Shown here: piece by piece, positions 51,584 to 59,115 of the stretch
How the letters are laid out: each line of letters starts with the position of its first letter
Numbering within the stretch: position 1 is the first letter of the stretch
Source of the DNA: Nannobrachium achirus
Lineage: Eukaryota; Chordata; Actinopteri; Myctophiformes; Myctophidae
DNA length: 64,000 bases
Direction of reading: 5' to 3'
Assembly: GCA_963921795.1 (NCBI GenBank)
Contig: OY997650.1
Coordinates: 19,391,862-19,455,861, forward strand
The notes under the pieces: model-generated
Told to the model about the DNA's origin: nothing
The model's input: the letters and a program-made list of their open reading frames with translations, nothing else
Databases searched by the model: none
Made by a program: the position numbers and the translations under genes

Positions 51584-51835
51584 TTGGCTGAGGTGCAGAC
51601 GGAGGAGACAAACATAAGACAAGCTAAATCAACAGCACAAAACCGACAAAAAACAAGTTCTCCAAAAAAAACTCAAGCTGAACTCTCCCTCTCCAAAAAA
51701 GAAAAAGAAAATAAAAGAGACAAAGACAAACATAAGACAAGCAACAAAGCGTGGGACTGGGAAGATGACTTGAATGATGCAGATTTAAGCAGGCTGCGTA
51801 TTCTGCTTAAAGAAGAAACAAACAAAAAGTGACAG
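51584..51835 (+). CDS. Uncharacterised Lys-rich ORF, possibly a decayed repeat protein
   Basis: An 82-codon ATG-to-stop frame encodes a highly charged product. It has a Lys/Gln/Ser-rich middle (SKKEKENKRDKDKHK) and an acidic, helix-prone end (WDWEDDLNDADLSRLRILL). There is no signal peptide, membrane segment or domain I recognise. The DNA contains AGACAAACATAAGACAAGC three times, near 51469, 51606 and 51725. A broken copy of the TGGGA..GATGCAGATTTAA segment lies just upstream at 51497-51530, so the frame sits in a locally duplicated repeat. It abuts the CArG tandem array on its 3' side. It could be a remnant of a mobile-element ORF or chance, and I see no promoter or splice signals. Confidence 0.25.
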
Positions 51836-51837
51836 AG

Positions 51838-52145
51838 ATCTCATATATGGGCATAAAATGGACGCAGATGAACAGATATCTCCATATATGGACATATATG
51901 GGCATAAAATGGACGCAGAATCACAAAGATCTCCATATACGGGCATAAAAGGGACACTGACAGACAGATACAGAGATCTCCATACAGTATATGGGCATAA
52001 AATGGACGCAGATAGACAGATATCTCCATATATGGGCATATATGGGCATAAAATGGACCCAGAACTGTATCTGCAGAGATCTCCATATATGGACATAAAA
52101 TGGACGCAGACAGACAGACAGGTACAGCTATCTCCATATATGGGC
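51838..52145. repeat. Tandem repeat with CATATATGGGCATAAAATGG units
   Basis: About six imperfect units of 40-60 bp each contain ATCTCCATATATGG followed by GCATAAAATGGACGCAGA and a GACAGA linker. Perfect CCATATATGG decamers lie at 51882, 52026, 52083 and 52134. Unit length varies through linker expansion. Confidence 0.9.
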
Positions 52146-52566
52146 ATAAATGGACACAGGCAAACAGATGGTCAAAACGGGTCCTATGACAACAGGTATA
52201 ATGGGGTTTTCATTAAAGGGCGGGGCATTCATTCCCTATTTACATCGCTCCCGAGTTGACCAGGTCGCCGACTAGACGCACGGGCGGCCGAGCTTCTAGT
52301 TTATATAAATTAAACTATATTATGTATCTCTTGCTAAAGCAGACGAGTCCCGATGAAGCCGGTCAATTTGACATGTGGCGTGCGTGCCACCAAGTGTGTG
52401 CCAACAAAACTGTGGGAAGACTAGAGTAGTGCGGCAAAATAAAGTTTATCCGGAAATAAAGTACTATAGTCACAATAATAATGGCACAGTGCAATAACCC
52501 CAGCATCTACAGTATGTGATATGTAACAGTAAATTTGACACTTATCGAGTGATAGTGCAAAACAAA
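52146..52566. other. Unique intergenic sequence
   Basis: Nothing recognisable. Confidence 0.5.
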
Positions 52567-52568
52567 AA

Positions 52569-52600
<32 letters not shown>

Positions 52601-52603
52601 GAA
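52567..52603. repeat. (AAAG)n microsatellite
   Basis: About eight AGAA units. Confidence 0.93.
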
Positions 52604-52749
52604 AGGTAATCGGCACACATGCACTCTTGAGTCAATTTATGGACAGTGAGGGTTGGGGTTGCTTTTTAATCCCTGGCAGTCAAGTACTAATTACCCTCAC
52701 CTGTGAATGCTCACCTGGGACTCAGGGAGCTTTTAACTCATTGAGTGCC

Positions 52750-52813
52750 TATCCCGAATTAGTTCGGGATATATGATCGTATCACAGGGTGCCTATCCCG
52801 AACAAGTTCGGGA

Positions 52814-52815
<2 letters not shown>
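52750..52815. repeat. Twin short hairpins
   Basis: TATCCCGAATTAGTTCGGGA at 52750 and TATCCCGAACAAGTTCGGGA at 52794 are each perfect 9-bp inverted repeats with 4-bp loops. Both are preceded by GTGCC. Confidence 0.9.
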
Positions 52816-52849
<34 letters not shown>

Positions 52850-52898
52850 TTTTTTTTTTTTGAAAAATTTTTTTTTGAATTTTTTTTTTTTTTTTTTG
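52816..52898. repeat. Poly-A followed by poly-T
   Basis: An A run of about 29 is followed by T-rich runs, forming a long A/T foldback. Confidence 0.95.
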
Positions 52899-53397
52899 GA
52901 CCCCATCAAATCTGGTGAACATGATTTCAATCGCGATTTTGCATGTTCCACCCCCATACAACCCCATCTAACATACAGGGCAGCCATTTTTGTTTACATT
53001 ACATGTAAAACATAAGGGCGATTATCTCAAGAATGCCTGAACGGATTTCCAATCGGATTTTTTTGTTTGAAAGCTGTGAACAAACTGCACAAATCCACTC
53101 TGGATTGCATTGGATTTTTCAGAGCTCATTCTTCTCTGTTTTTTTTCCCATGCATGAGGTGTGCAAGGTTTAATCATGGCTAAGTTGACGAAAATAAGGC
53201 TTCTAAAATGCTTGGTAGCCAATAGCTAACTTCAAGCTAACTTCATCCTCTTCCTGTACATGCAGTCATGCACAAAGGAAAGTGTTCAGGCAAGTCATGG
53301 CTGCAGGGCTTCTGCATATACCAGCATATCTCTATGGGATTTTCTCTGGCCACTGGGCGCCCTCTAGTGGTGAAAGGGGTGGCACTAAATGAGTTAA

Positions 53398-53654
53398 AAG
53401 ACTTTAAAGTCATTACAGACAGAGCCAGGAGTTGGAAGATGTTTCACTGGCATTGTGCTTGGGAAATGCCAAGCAATGCCAGCTTCAGAGCACTGAATTT
53501 CAGACAGGTGGTTTGTATCTTGCAGCCTCTGTGACTGCCTGCAACAACACTCATGTTAAAGAGTAGGAAATAGTGAAATTGAAGAACGTTTAACATACCA
53601 AATACGTGTAAACTTACTTTGCGGCTTTACAACAGGTTCCAGAGTCATGATTAA
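53398..53654. other. Unique intergenic sequence
   Basis: Nothing recognisable. Confidence 0.5.
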
Positions 53655-53667
53655 AAGCTGATGCACT

Positions 53668-53823
53668 GGGATGGGCGGCTAGTCTTGCAGCCCCTCGCAG
53701 GTTTGACTCCCGACCTTTGCTGCATGTCACTCCCCATCTCTCTCCCTCTTTCCTGTCAGCCCAGTGTTCACTATCAATAAAAGGCTGAAAAAGCCCCAAA
53801 AATATCTTTAAAAAAAGAAAGAG
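53668..53823 (+). mobile_element. Short tRNA-derived SINE with 13-bp target duplication
   Basis: The head GGGATGGGCGGCTAGTC is followed by a B-box-like AGGTTTGACTCCC, then CCTTTGCTGCATGTCACTCC, a CTCTCTCCC stretch, CAATAAAAGG and an A-rich tail. The 13-mer AAGCTGATGCACT flanks it at 53655-53667 and 53824-53836. Relatives lie at 54262 and 55675. Confidence 0.9.
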
Positions 53824-53836
53824 AAGCTGATGCACT

Positions 53837-53964
53837 TAGTATGGTATAAAGTATAGACAAGATATTGGTGGTGGTGGCCACCTTTTCACATACAATGCAC
53901 TTAAATATTGTCGTGAAATAAAAATCACACCCGTGTGAACTGAGCGGTGGTTTACCCACCAACC
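53837..53964. other. Unique intergenic sequence
   Basis: Nothing recognisable. Confidence 0.5.
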
Positions 53965-54049
53965 CCCCCCCCCCCCCCCCCCCCCCTCCCCCCTCCCCCC
54001 TCCCCCCTTCCCCCCTGTGTGTGTGTGTGTGTGCGTGTGTGTGTGTGCC
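53965..54049. repeat. Poly-C/(CCCCCCT)n then (TG)n
   Basis: A C run of about 22 is followed by CCCCCCT units and a TG array. Proline-rich and glycine-rich frames here are artefacts. Confidence 0.93.
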
Positions 54050-54116
54050 TGGCCTGGCCTGAAAACAGCGCCCCTCCCTTAACATGTGTGGCCATAAAAG
54101 GTACTACACCACATGA

Positions 54117-54190
54117 GGCTACATACAGACCCACAGACCCACCCACATACCCACATACCCACCCACATACCCACCCACATACCTACACAC
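54117..54190. repeat. (CCCACATA)n tandem repeat
   Basis: About eight units of CCCACATA or CCCACCCACATA. Confidence 0.88.
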
Positions 54191-54261
54191 ACGGCCACGC
54201 TATGGAGACGGTGTGACCACCGCTCAAAAACATAGGCTATACTTAAATCACAAATTCACTA

Positions 54262-54360
54262 GCCTGGGCCCAGACCGCTGCCGTAGTGGTCCAGGCACCT
54301 AGTAGGCTGACAGCGTATCGCGGGTTCTGGTCCCGTTCCCGACGACCTTTGCTGCACAAA
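54262..54360 (+). mobile_element. SINE head fragment of the CCTTTGCTGCA family
   Basis: It has an A-box-like GCCGTAGTGGTCCAGGCACC and a B-box-like GGGTTCTGGTCCCG, then GACGACCTTTGCTGCA. The 3' part is missing. Confidence 0.7.
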
Positions 54361-54490
54361 ACTGCTCAGTTTCAACTTTTAAGGTTCAAGTTGGAAGGAA
54401 ATACAGTACAGTACAACTGAGAAAATCAACAGACAGCATTAAAAGGACAAACAATATATAGCTAAAATGTTAATCAGTTAATACAACTAC

Positions 54491-54826
54491 CTGAGTTTCG
54501 CTGCACCGAAAAGGAAAAAATAACCAGTGGTTAATTAAAGCCTGATCTTTAGTATGTGTTCTGGAGATCAAATAAACATTGAGAGACGGCTCCAGGGTTG
54601 TCTGTGCATCACTCAGCAGTATACTCAAGCCTTTTTCACTGCTATCAATGTCAATCACATCTTCTTGCTCACATTTTACAAGGGTCCTTGAGTGGTTCCC
54701 CTGAATGCTCAATTTAACACAATCGCCATATGAAAGCACCACCTTGGCCACCTGGCTCTTTTTCTCGGGGCTAAAATCCAGCTGAAGCTTGAACCCTTGA
54801 CCCAAGTCTCCAGAATCACTACACGC
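54491..54826 (-). CDS. Possible orphan coding exon, 112 codons, unrecognised
   Basis: On the minus strand a stop-free frame of 336 bp runs from an AG acceptor (TTTCACTCATTTAGTAG, just above 54826) to a GT donor (ACTCAG followed by GTAGTT, at 54491/54490). Both junctions are in phase 0. The product is well mixed in composition, with no microsatellite bias. It includes KLQLDFSPEKKSQVAKVV, LSYGDCVKLSIQGNHSRT and DIDSSEKGLSILLSDAQT, with alternating hydrophobic positions that suggest beta strands. I recognise no family, signal peptide or membrane segment. A second, stronger acceptor-like tract (TTTTTTCCTTTTCGGTGCAG) lies near its 3' end, so the true boundary is uncertain. SINE fragments lie on both sides. 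It may be an exon of an unknown gene, an isolated exon copy or chance. Confidence 0.3.
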
Positions 54827-54894
54827 CTACTAAATGAGTGAAATACGCATGTTTTTTCTTTCCTTTTCTTCTTTTTCCTTCTTTTCTTTACTCC

Positions 54895-55194
54895 ACAATT
54901 TAGTCGTTAGTCCCTGTCACTGCCAACCCCTACTGTTGGTGTGAGGAGGGTGTAGAGTAGACAACCACGTGTCTCCTCCCATATGTCACCAGCCGCTTCT
55001 TTTCACCTGACAGTGAGGGGTTTCATCAGGAGGGCGTAACGCAGCCCTCCCGGTTTGGCTCCCTGCTGAGCCGGTGTCCTCACCAATTTGTAGGAGTCAA
55101 TAGTGCAGTGACAGATGCCCAGCCGGCATCCCACCAGCAAACACAGCCAAGTGTGTTCGTTGGAGTGCCCGGCCAAGCCGTAGGTACTGTAGAG
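54895..55194 (-). mobile_element. SINE body fragment
   Basis: ACCCCTACTGTTGGTGTGAG, AGGAGGGCGTAACGCAGCCC and AGCCGGCATCCCACCAGCAA resemble, from memory, the body of a common teleost tRNA-SINE. The expected tRNA head on the right is cut off where the hAT at 55195 begins. Confidence 0.5.
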
Positions 55195-55405
55195 CAGGGG
55201 TCTTCAACGTTTTCAGGCCAAGGACCCCTTAGTTAAGAGAGAGATGAAGCCTTTTCAAAACCTTTTCAGAGATTCCATACAGTTTCATTGTTTGACAGCA
55301 CAATCATCAGTCTATTTTGGATTCATGTCAATTAGTGTTTTCAGATATTTAACCAATTGAACCGTCAATTAATAAACGTAATAAACTTGACCTTTGACTC
55401 TGTGC
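55195..55405 (+). mobile_element. hAT element left half, CAGGGGTCTTCAAC family
   Basis: CAGGGGTCTTCAACGTTTTC starts it, and it follows the 25205 copy closely up to TTTGACTCTGTGCT. The hairpin region and right end are missing. Confidence 0.82.
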
Positions 55406-55674
55406 TGGTGGGCAAGGTACTTGAGTAACTTTACCCTCCTTGCGCCACCAGTACTTTTAAGGTGGAACTGATTTCATTTTTGTTAGCATGCTGGGCAAAC
55501 TGAGTACAGCGTGCAATTTCTGTGAAACTTTCACATCAACCTCATGGTGGCGCTAGAACAGGCCGATACAGGCTTTTACCTATAACTGCACCTACTATAT
55601 ATGGGTGAAACTTTGCACACACACTCCCTCCTGGAGACCAATGTGACATCAGGTGATCAAAATGGATCTGTCAG
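55406..55674. repeat. Probable repeat with TGAAACTTTGCACACACA
   Basis: GTGAAACTTTGCACACACA near 55603 recurs near 57318. GGATCTGTC also occurs in both blocks. Its nature is unknown. Confidence 0.4.
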
Positions 55675-56575
55675 ATTTTTTTTTAAAGATGGGGCTTTTA
55701 TGCCTTTATTGATTGGACAGTAGACTGACAGGAAATGGGGGGAGAGATATGGGGAGTGACACGCGTCAAAGGTCGTCCGGATCGGGAATCTAACCGGCGT
55801 CGCCGCCAGGCATCCATGCCTATGAGGCAATGCCTAAAGGCCTGTCCATACCTCGACCGAAACCGCCGTTTTCGGTCAAAAGGTCCTTTTCAACTATAAA
55901 ATGTAATTCCTCGAAAATTCTGGAATGCTTTTTCCCCGAACAATAGTTCTGAAATTTGCACTACGAGATGCTGTCACTCGCCGAAATCATGTTCGGTGAA
56001 ACGGCCAACGTGATTGGTCGGTTGGATCCCCCCCCAGCTACTGTACATTGGAAAGCCTGGTGACGCGAGGCTACTGTACATTTTAGCTTTTGTTTTTTGC
56101 TTTGCGACCCGCGAAAACTACTATTAGTAGGCTACTATACTGTCTGTGTCGGTGCATCAATGAACGGCGTGACACGACGCAGAAGGACGAGAAGGTCGTC
56201 AAAACGACTGGCAGACATTCTCATTATTTCAAAATGTTTCTCCTCGTCCATGCCCCTCATCCCCTGAACGAGAGTCTGATACATGCCATGCTCGCCTCCT
56301 CCTCAGCCGCACAAAGCAGGGAAAAATCCTCCTCCTCCTCTCTGCCTCCGCTAACATTTCCTCCTCGTCTTCCTCCACACAATACGTGCCACCGCTTCCA
56401 ACTTCCAACGTGCCAACCCTCCGAACAGGAGCGAAGTATGAACATCCGACGCTTTTTTTTCGGAAAAGATAAAAAATAAAAAAGTTTATTTTTCAACCGA
56501 AAAGTTCGGTTCTGTCGAAGTATGGAGATGCCTTAAGTGGTATACACCCGGACCAGTAGGCCAGCAGGCGCCCCT
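55675..56575 (-). mobile_element. SINE (CCTTTGCTGCA family) split by a Harbinger-like element
   Basis: The minus-strand SINE has its head at 56575-56537 (TGCTGGCCTACTGGTCCGGG) and its body at 55837-55675 (B-box-like GGTTAGATTCCC, then a CTCTCCCCCC stretch, AATAAAGGC and a T/A tail). The two parts join correctly once the 696-bp insertion and one TAA are removed. Confidence 0.8.
55838..56533. mobile_element. PIF/Harbinger-like non-autonomous element, TAA target duplication
   Basis: The ends AGGCCTGTCCATACCTCGAC and the complement AGGCATCTCCATACTTCGAC agree at 15 of 20 positions. TAA flanks both sides (55835-55837 and 56534-56536). A 3-bp TWA duplication is the PIF/Harbinger signature. A 129-codon frame at 56090-56479 is Ser/Pro-rich and unlike a transposase, so I do not call it coding. 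Confidence 0.8.
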
Positions 56576-56608
56576 TTGTCCACATATTCCATCCTGATTC
56601 CAGTAGGA

Positions 56609-57227
56609 GCGAGATCATTTAGCGACCTCCAACCTGGTCGCAACCTGGTGGCTAGTTTTCACCGACCGGGTCGCTAAATCTACCGACCGGGTCGCTAAAT
56701 CTACCAACCGGGTTGCAAAATCACCGACCGGGACCAGGTCGGTGATTTAGCGGCCCGGTCGGTAGATTTAGCGACCCAGTCGGTGATTTAGCGGCCCGGT
56801 CGGTAGATTTAGCGACCAGGTCGGTATATTTAGCGGCCAGGTCGGTGATTTAGCGGCCCGGTCTGTAGATTTAGCGACCCGGTCGGTAGAATTAGCGCCC
56901 AGGACGTGACCCGGACCGGCGGTTGGTAATTAGCGACCTGGGCATTAATTTAGCGACCCGGTCGGTGATTTAGGGTTAGGCTTAGGGTTAGGGTTAGCAG
57001 CCCGGTCGGTGGATAAGCGACCCGGTCGGTAGATTTAGCGACCCGGTCAGTAGATTTAGCGACCTGGTCGGTAGATTTAGCGACCCGGTCGGTAGATTTA
57101 GCGACCTGGTCGGTGATTTTGAGGCCCGGTCTGTGATTTAGCGACCCGGTCGGTAGATTTAGCGACTCGGTCGCTGAAAACTACCGACCAGGTCGCAACC
57201 CGGTTGGAGGTCGCTAAATGATCTCGC
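56609..57227. mobile_element. TIR element filled with a 21-bp TTAGCGACC tandem repeat
   Basis: Perfect 26-bp inverted ends start GCGAGATCATTTAGCGACC; the right end closes GGTCGCTAAATGATCTCGC. Between them lie some twenty units of about 21 bp with the form GACCCGGTCGGTAGATTTAGC. The units are reversed near the left end, with the turning point at about 56720-56735. A TTAGGG-rich patch lies at 56973-56997. No ORF and no clear target duplication. Confidence 0.9.
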
Positions 57228-57609
57228 CCTCTCTCCCGATTGACTAAGATTGAGTTTGCAAGAGTGGCTTGTTTTGAACAAAATGCCTCAAATCATAAAA
57301 GCAGCGTCTGATTGCTGTGAAACTTTGCACACACATTCCCATTATGCTGAGGAAGAAATTACACTTATCTCTATAGTCAATTGGTCAAGACGGATCTGTC
57401 CCATTTTTCATATTCCATCCTGTTTGGCAAATTCCAAACATTGCTGGCCCACAATAACATGTCTGACCTGGTGGAGAACTGTGTTCCAAAGGGCATTTTT
57501 TCTAGTTTCTCTTTTCTTTTCTTTTTTACACTCTGTTGGTAGACTGTTGAAAGTAAATAATGTAAAAAGGGGCATGGCTAAAATCAAGACATACTGTACA
57601 GTGGGGTGT
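57228..57609. repeat. Probable repeat, AAACTTTGCACACACA block
   Basis: It shares GTGAAACTTTGCACACACA with 55600-55620. Function and class are unknown. Confidence 0.4.
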
Positions 57610-58010
57610 GGAGCCCTTTGTTAATCCCGCAGGAGATTAACAGTTTCAACTCCACCCAGTTGAAGGCTGAGCACTCAGCTGTTAGGTTATGTGTCTTGCT
57701 CAAGGACACTTCGACACGTACTGTATTCTTGGGTGGGCTGGAAAGCGAAACAGTGGTTCTCAACCTGTGGGACCTAGGGAGGTCCCCAAATTATTTTAGG
57801 GGGTCCCCAGATGATTAACTTAATGTGCAACAATGTTTTCTCACTCAACAGTAAACAAACCAACATAAAGTGTATCTAGGGTATCTGTACATTCCCCTGT
57901 ACATTCCCCAGTTAAAATATGATTATTCTGCAGGTCGTGGCCTGAAAAGGTTGAGAACCACTGGATTACAACACAGTCCCTCTACCCACTAAGCTATGGT
58001 CACCCTTTGT
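57610..58010 (-). mobile_element. SINE remnant split by a hAT-like element
   Basis: CTTGCTCAAGGACACTTCGA near 57692 matches the 48.3 kb SINE fragment. On the minus strand an A-box-like CATAGCTTAGTGGGTAGAGG lies near 58005-57980. The hAT-like insertion 57751-57963 separates them. Confidence 0.55.
57751..57963. mobile_element. Short hAT-like element, CAGTGGTTCTCAACC family
   Basis: The ends CAGTGGTTCTCAACC and GGTTGAGAACCACTG are perfectly inverted over 15 bp. It is 213 bp long and non-coding. The 8-bp flanks do not match, perhaps because the target has decayed. Confidence 0.8.
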
Positions 58011-58157
58011 ATTTGTAGTAGCACAAATACAAAGTAGATGTTTTCTTCATGATGAAAAAGACATGGTGAAACTTATATTTGAAAGTAATATCTGAGGATA
58101 TGTTTTCTTTTCCACTTGACCCGTCCTCTCAAACTATCCCCAAACCAAACCCAAAGG

Positions 58158-58233
58158 ATGGCTTTATACTTACTTACACTTTATACTGAACAGTGCTATT
58201 AGTTGTGAGTGCAACTAAGTATAAATCCGGGCA
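58158..58233. mobile_element. Small TIR element, GGCTTTATACTT ends
   Basis: GGCTTTATACTTAC at the left and AAGTATAAATCCGGGC at the right are imperfect inverted ends related to 28878-29020, without the hairpin. Confidence 0.5.
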
Positions 58234-59018
58234 TTTACCCTAAGCAATTGCTCTGTCCCTCCAGAGAAAAGGCTGACTCTTCTCTTTTGGTATTTGTGTG
58301 CATGACTCCTTCTCTCTTTCTGTTATGTCAACCAGAACTAAAGGGCCTGTTAATAAGGGCCAATCTTCCTGTTATCTATAAATCCTAAATAATAGGGCCA
58401 TGGGGGGAAGATGAAAAAGGGACATGGGGCTTAGAATCAAATAAATCACACCTGTAGCTTGGTAGAAACTGGCATAGCACTCCTTATATTACACTCAAAT
58501 TACTCCATTTGTTCTTTAAGATATTTTAATCCTGACTGACCTCAAACTTCCCATGAACCAGGGCCTGAACAAAAGGCCGCCCACTGTCCTAGCAGTAAAT
58601 CTGTTGTCTCCCTTCTGGGCCCTCAACAGGGGATCATAGATCACCACCACACTGCAGCTTGCTTCAATTTACTCAATTAACTCTGGTAAAGCACTTGTAA
58701 GTTCTGCAGATGTTGGTTTATTATAGGGGCCTAAAATGTACAAGTGAGTTCAGGAGCCTGGGGTTGTGGCAGGGTTCAATAAGGGGGGAAGGGCAAGCTT
58801 TTCTTTTACTCCAGTCTTTAGGTTTATGTACTGGACATAAGAAGGTATATGATCATTTAATGTGTTGCTTGCTTCTACAACGACGTGAAGATGTGATTAT
58901 CACTCCTTGTATATTCAGTTGTGACCACTTTCCACCCGGTGTCCGTAGTTTGGACATGTAGCAGGCATTATAGCCAAAAGAAAAATCTTTTTTAAAGTTC
59001 AGATTTTTGGGGAAAACA
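58234..59018. other. Unique intergenic sequence
   Basis: No gene or transposon is recognised. Confidence 0.5.
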
Positions 59019-59115
59019 TTGAAAATAGCCCATCCACAAGCTCACAATTTGTCGCATCTCCACTGGACACCATCGTAGACAAAGTATAAAACAGGGCTTA
59101 CATGGTTAAGCACAC
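59019..59115. repeat. Hairpin left arm with MITE end
   Basis: TTGAAAATAGCCCATCCACA is followed by AGCTCACAATTTGTCGCA, with no right arm. The downstream AGTATAAAACAGGGCTTACA resembles the end near 4750. Confidence 0.6.

Larger units (their letters stand above)
52737..53393 (+). mobile_element. piggyBac-like non-autonomous element with TTAA duplications
   Basis: The ends CTCATTGAGTGCC and GGCACTAAATGAG are inverted with one mismatch. They are bounded by TTAA at 52733-52736 and 53394-53397. TTAA targets and ends of this style are typical of piggyBac MITEs. The interior has two near-identical hairpins (52750-52771, 52794-52815), a poly-A/poly-T foldback, and repeat-like sequence such as GCCCTCTAGTGG near 53358. 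No transposase is present. Confidence 0.8.

Noticed and set aside
52750..52815. Twin hairpins followed by an A/T run as bacterial-type terminators
   Set aside because: The context is a eukaryotic piggyBac-like element, so a rho-independent terminator has no meaning here.
56090..56479. 129-codon plus-strand frame as a gene
   Set aside because: It lies wholly inside the Harbinger-like element, is Ser/Pro-rich, overlaps an open frame on the other strand, and has no transposase motif.
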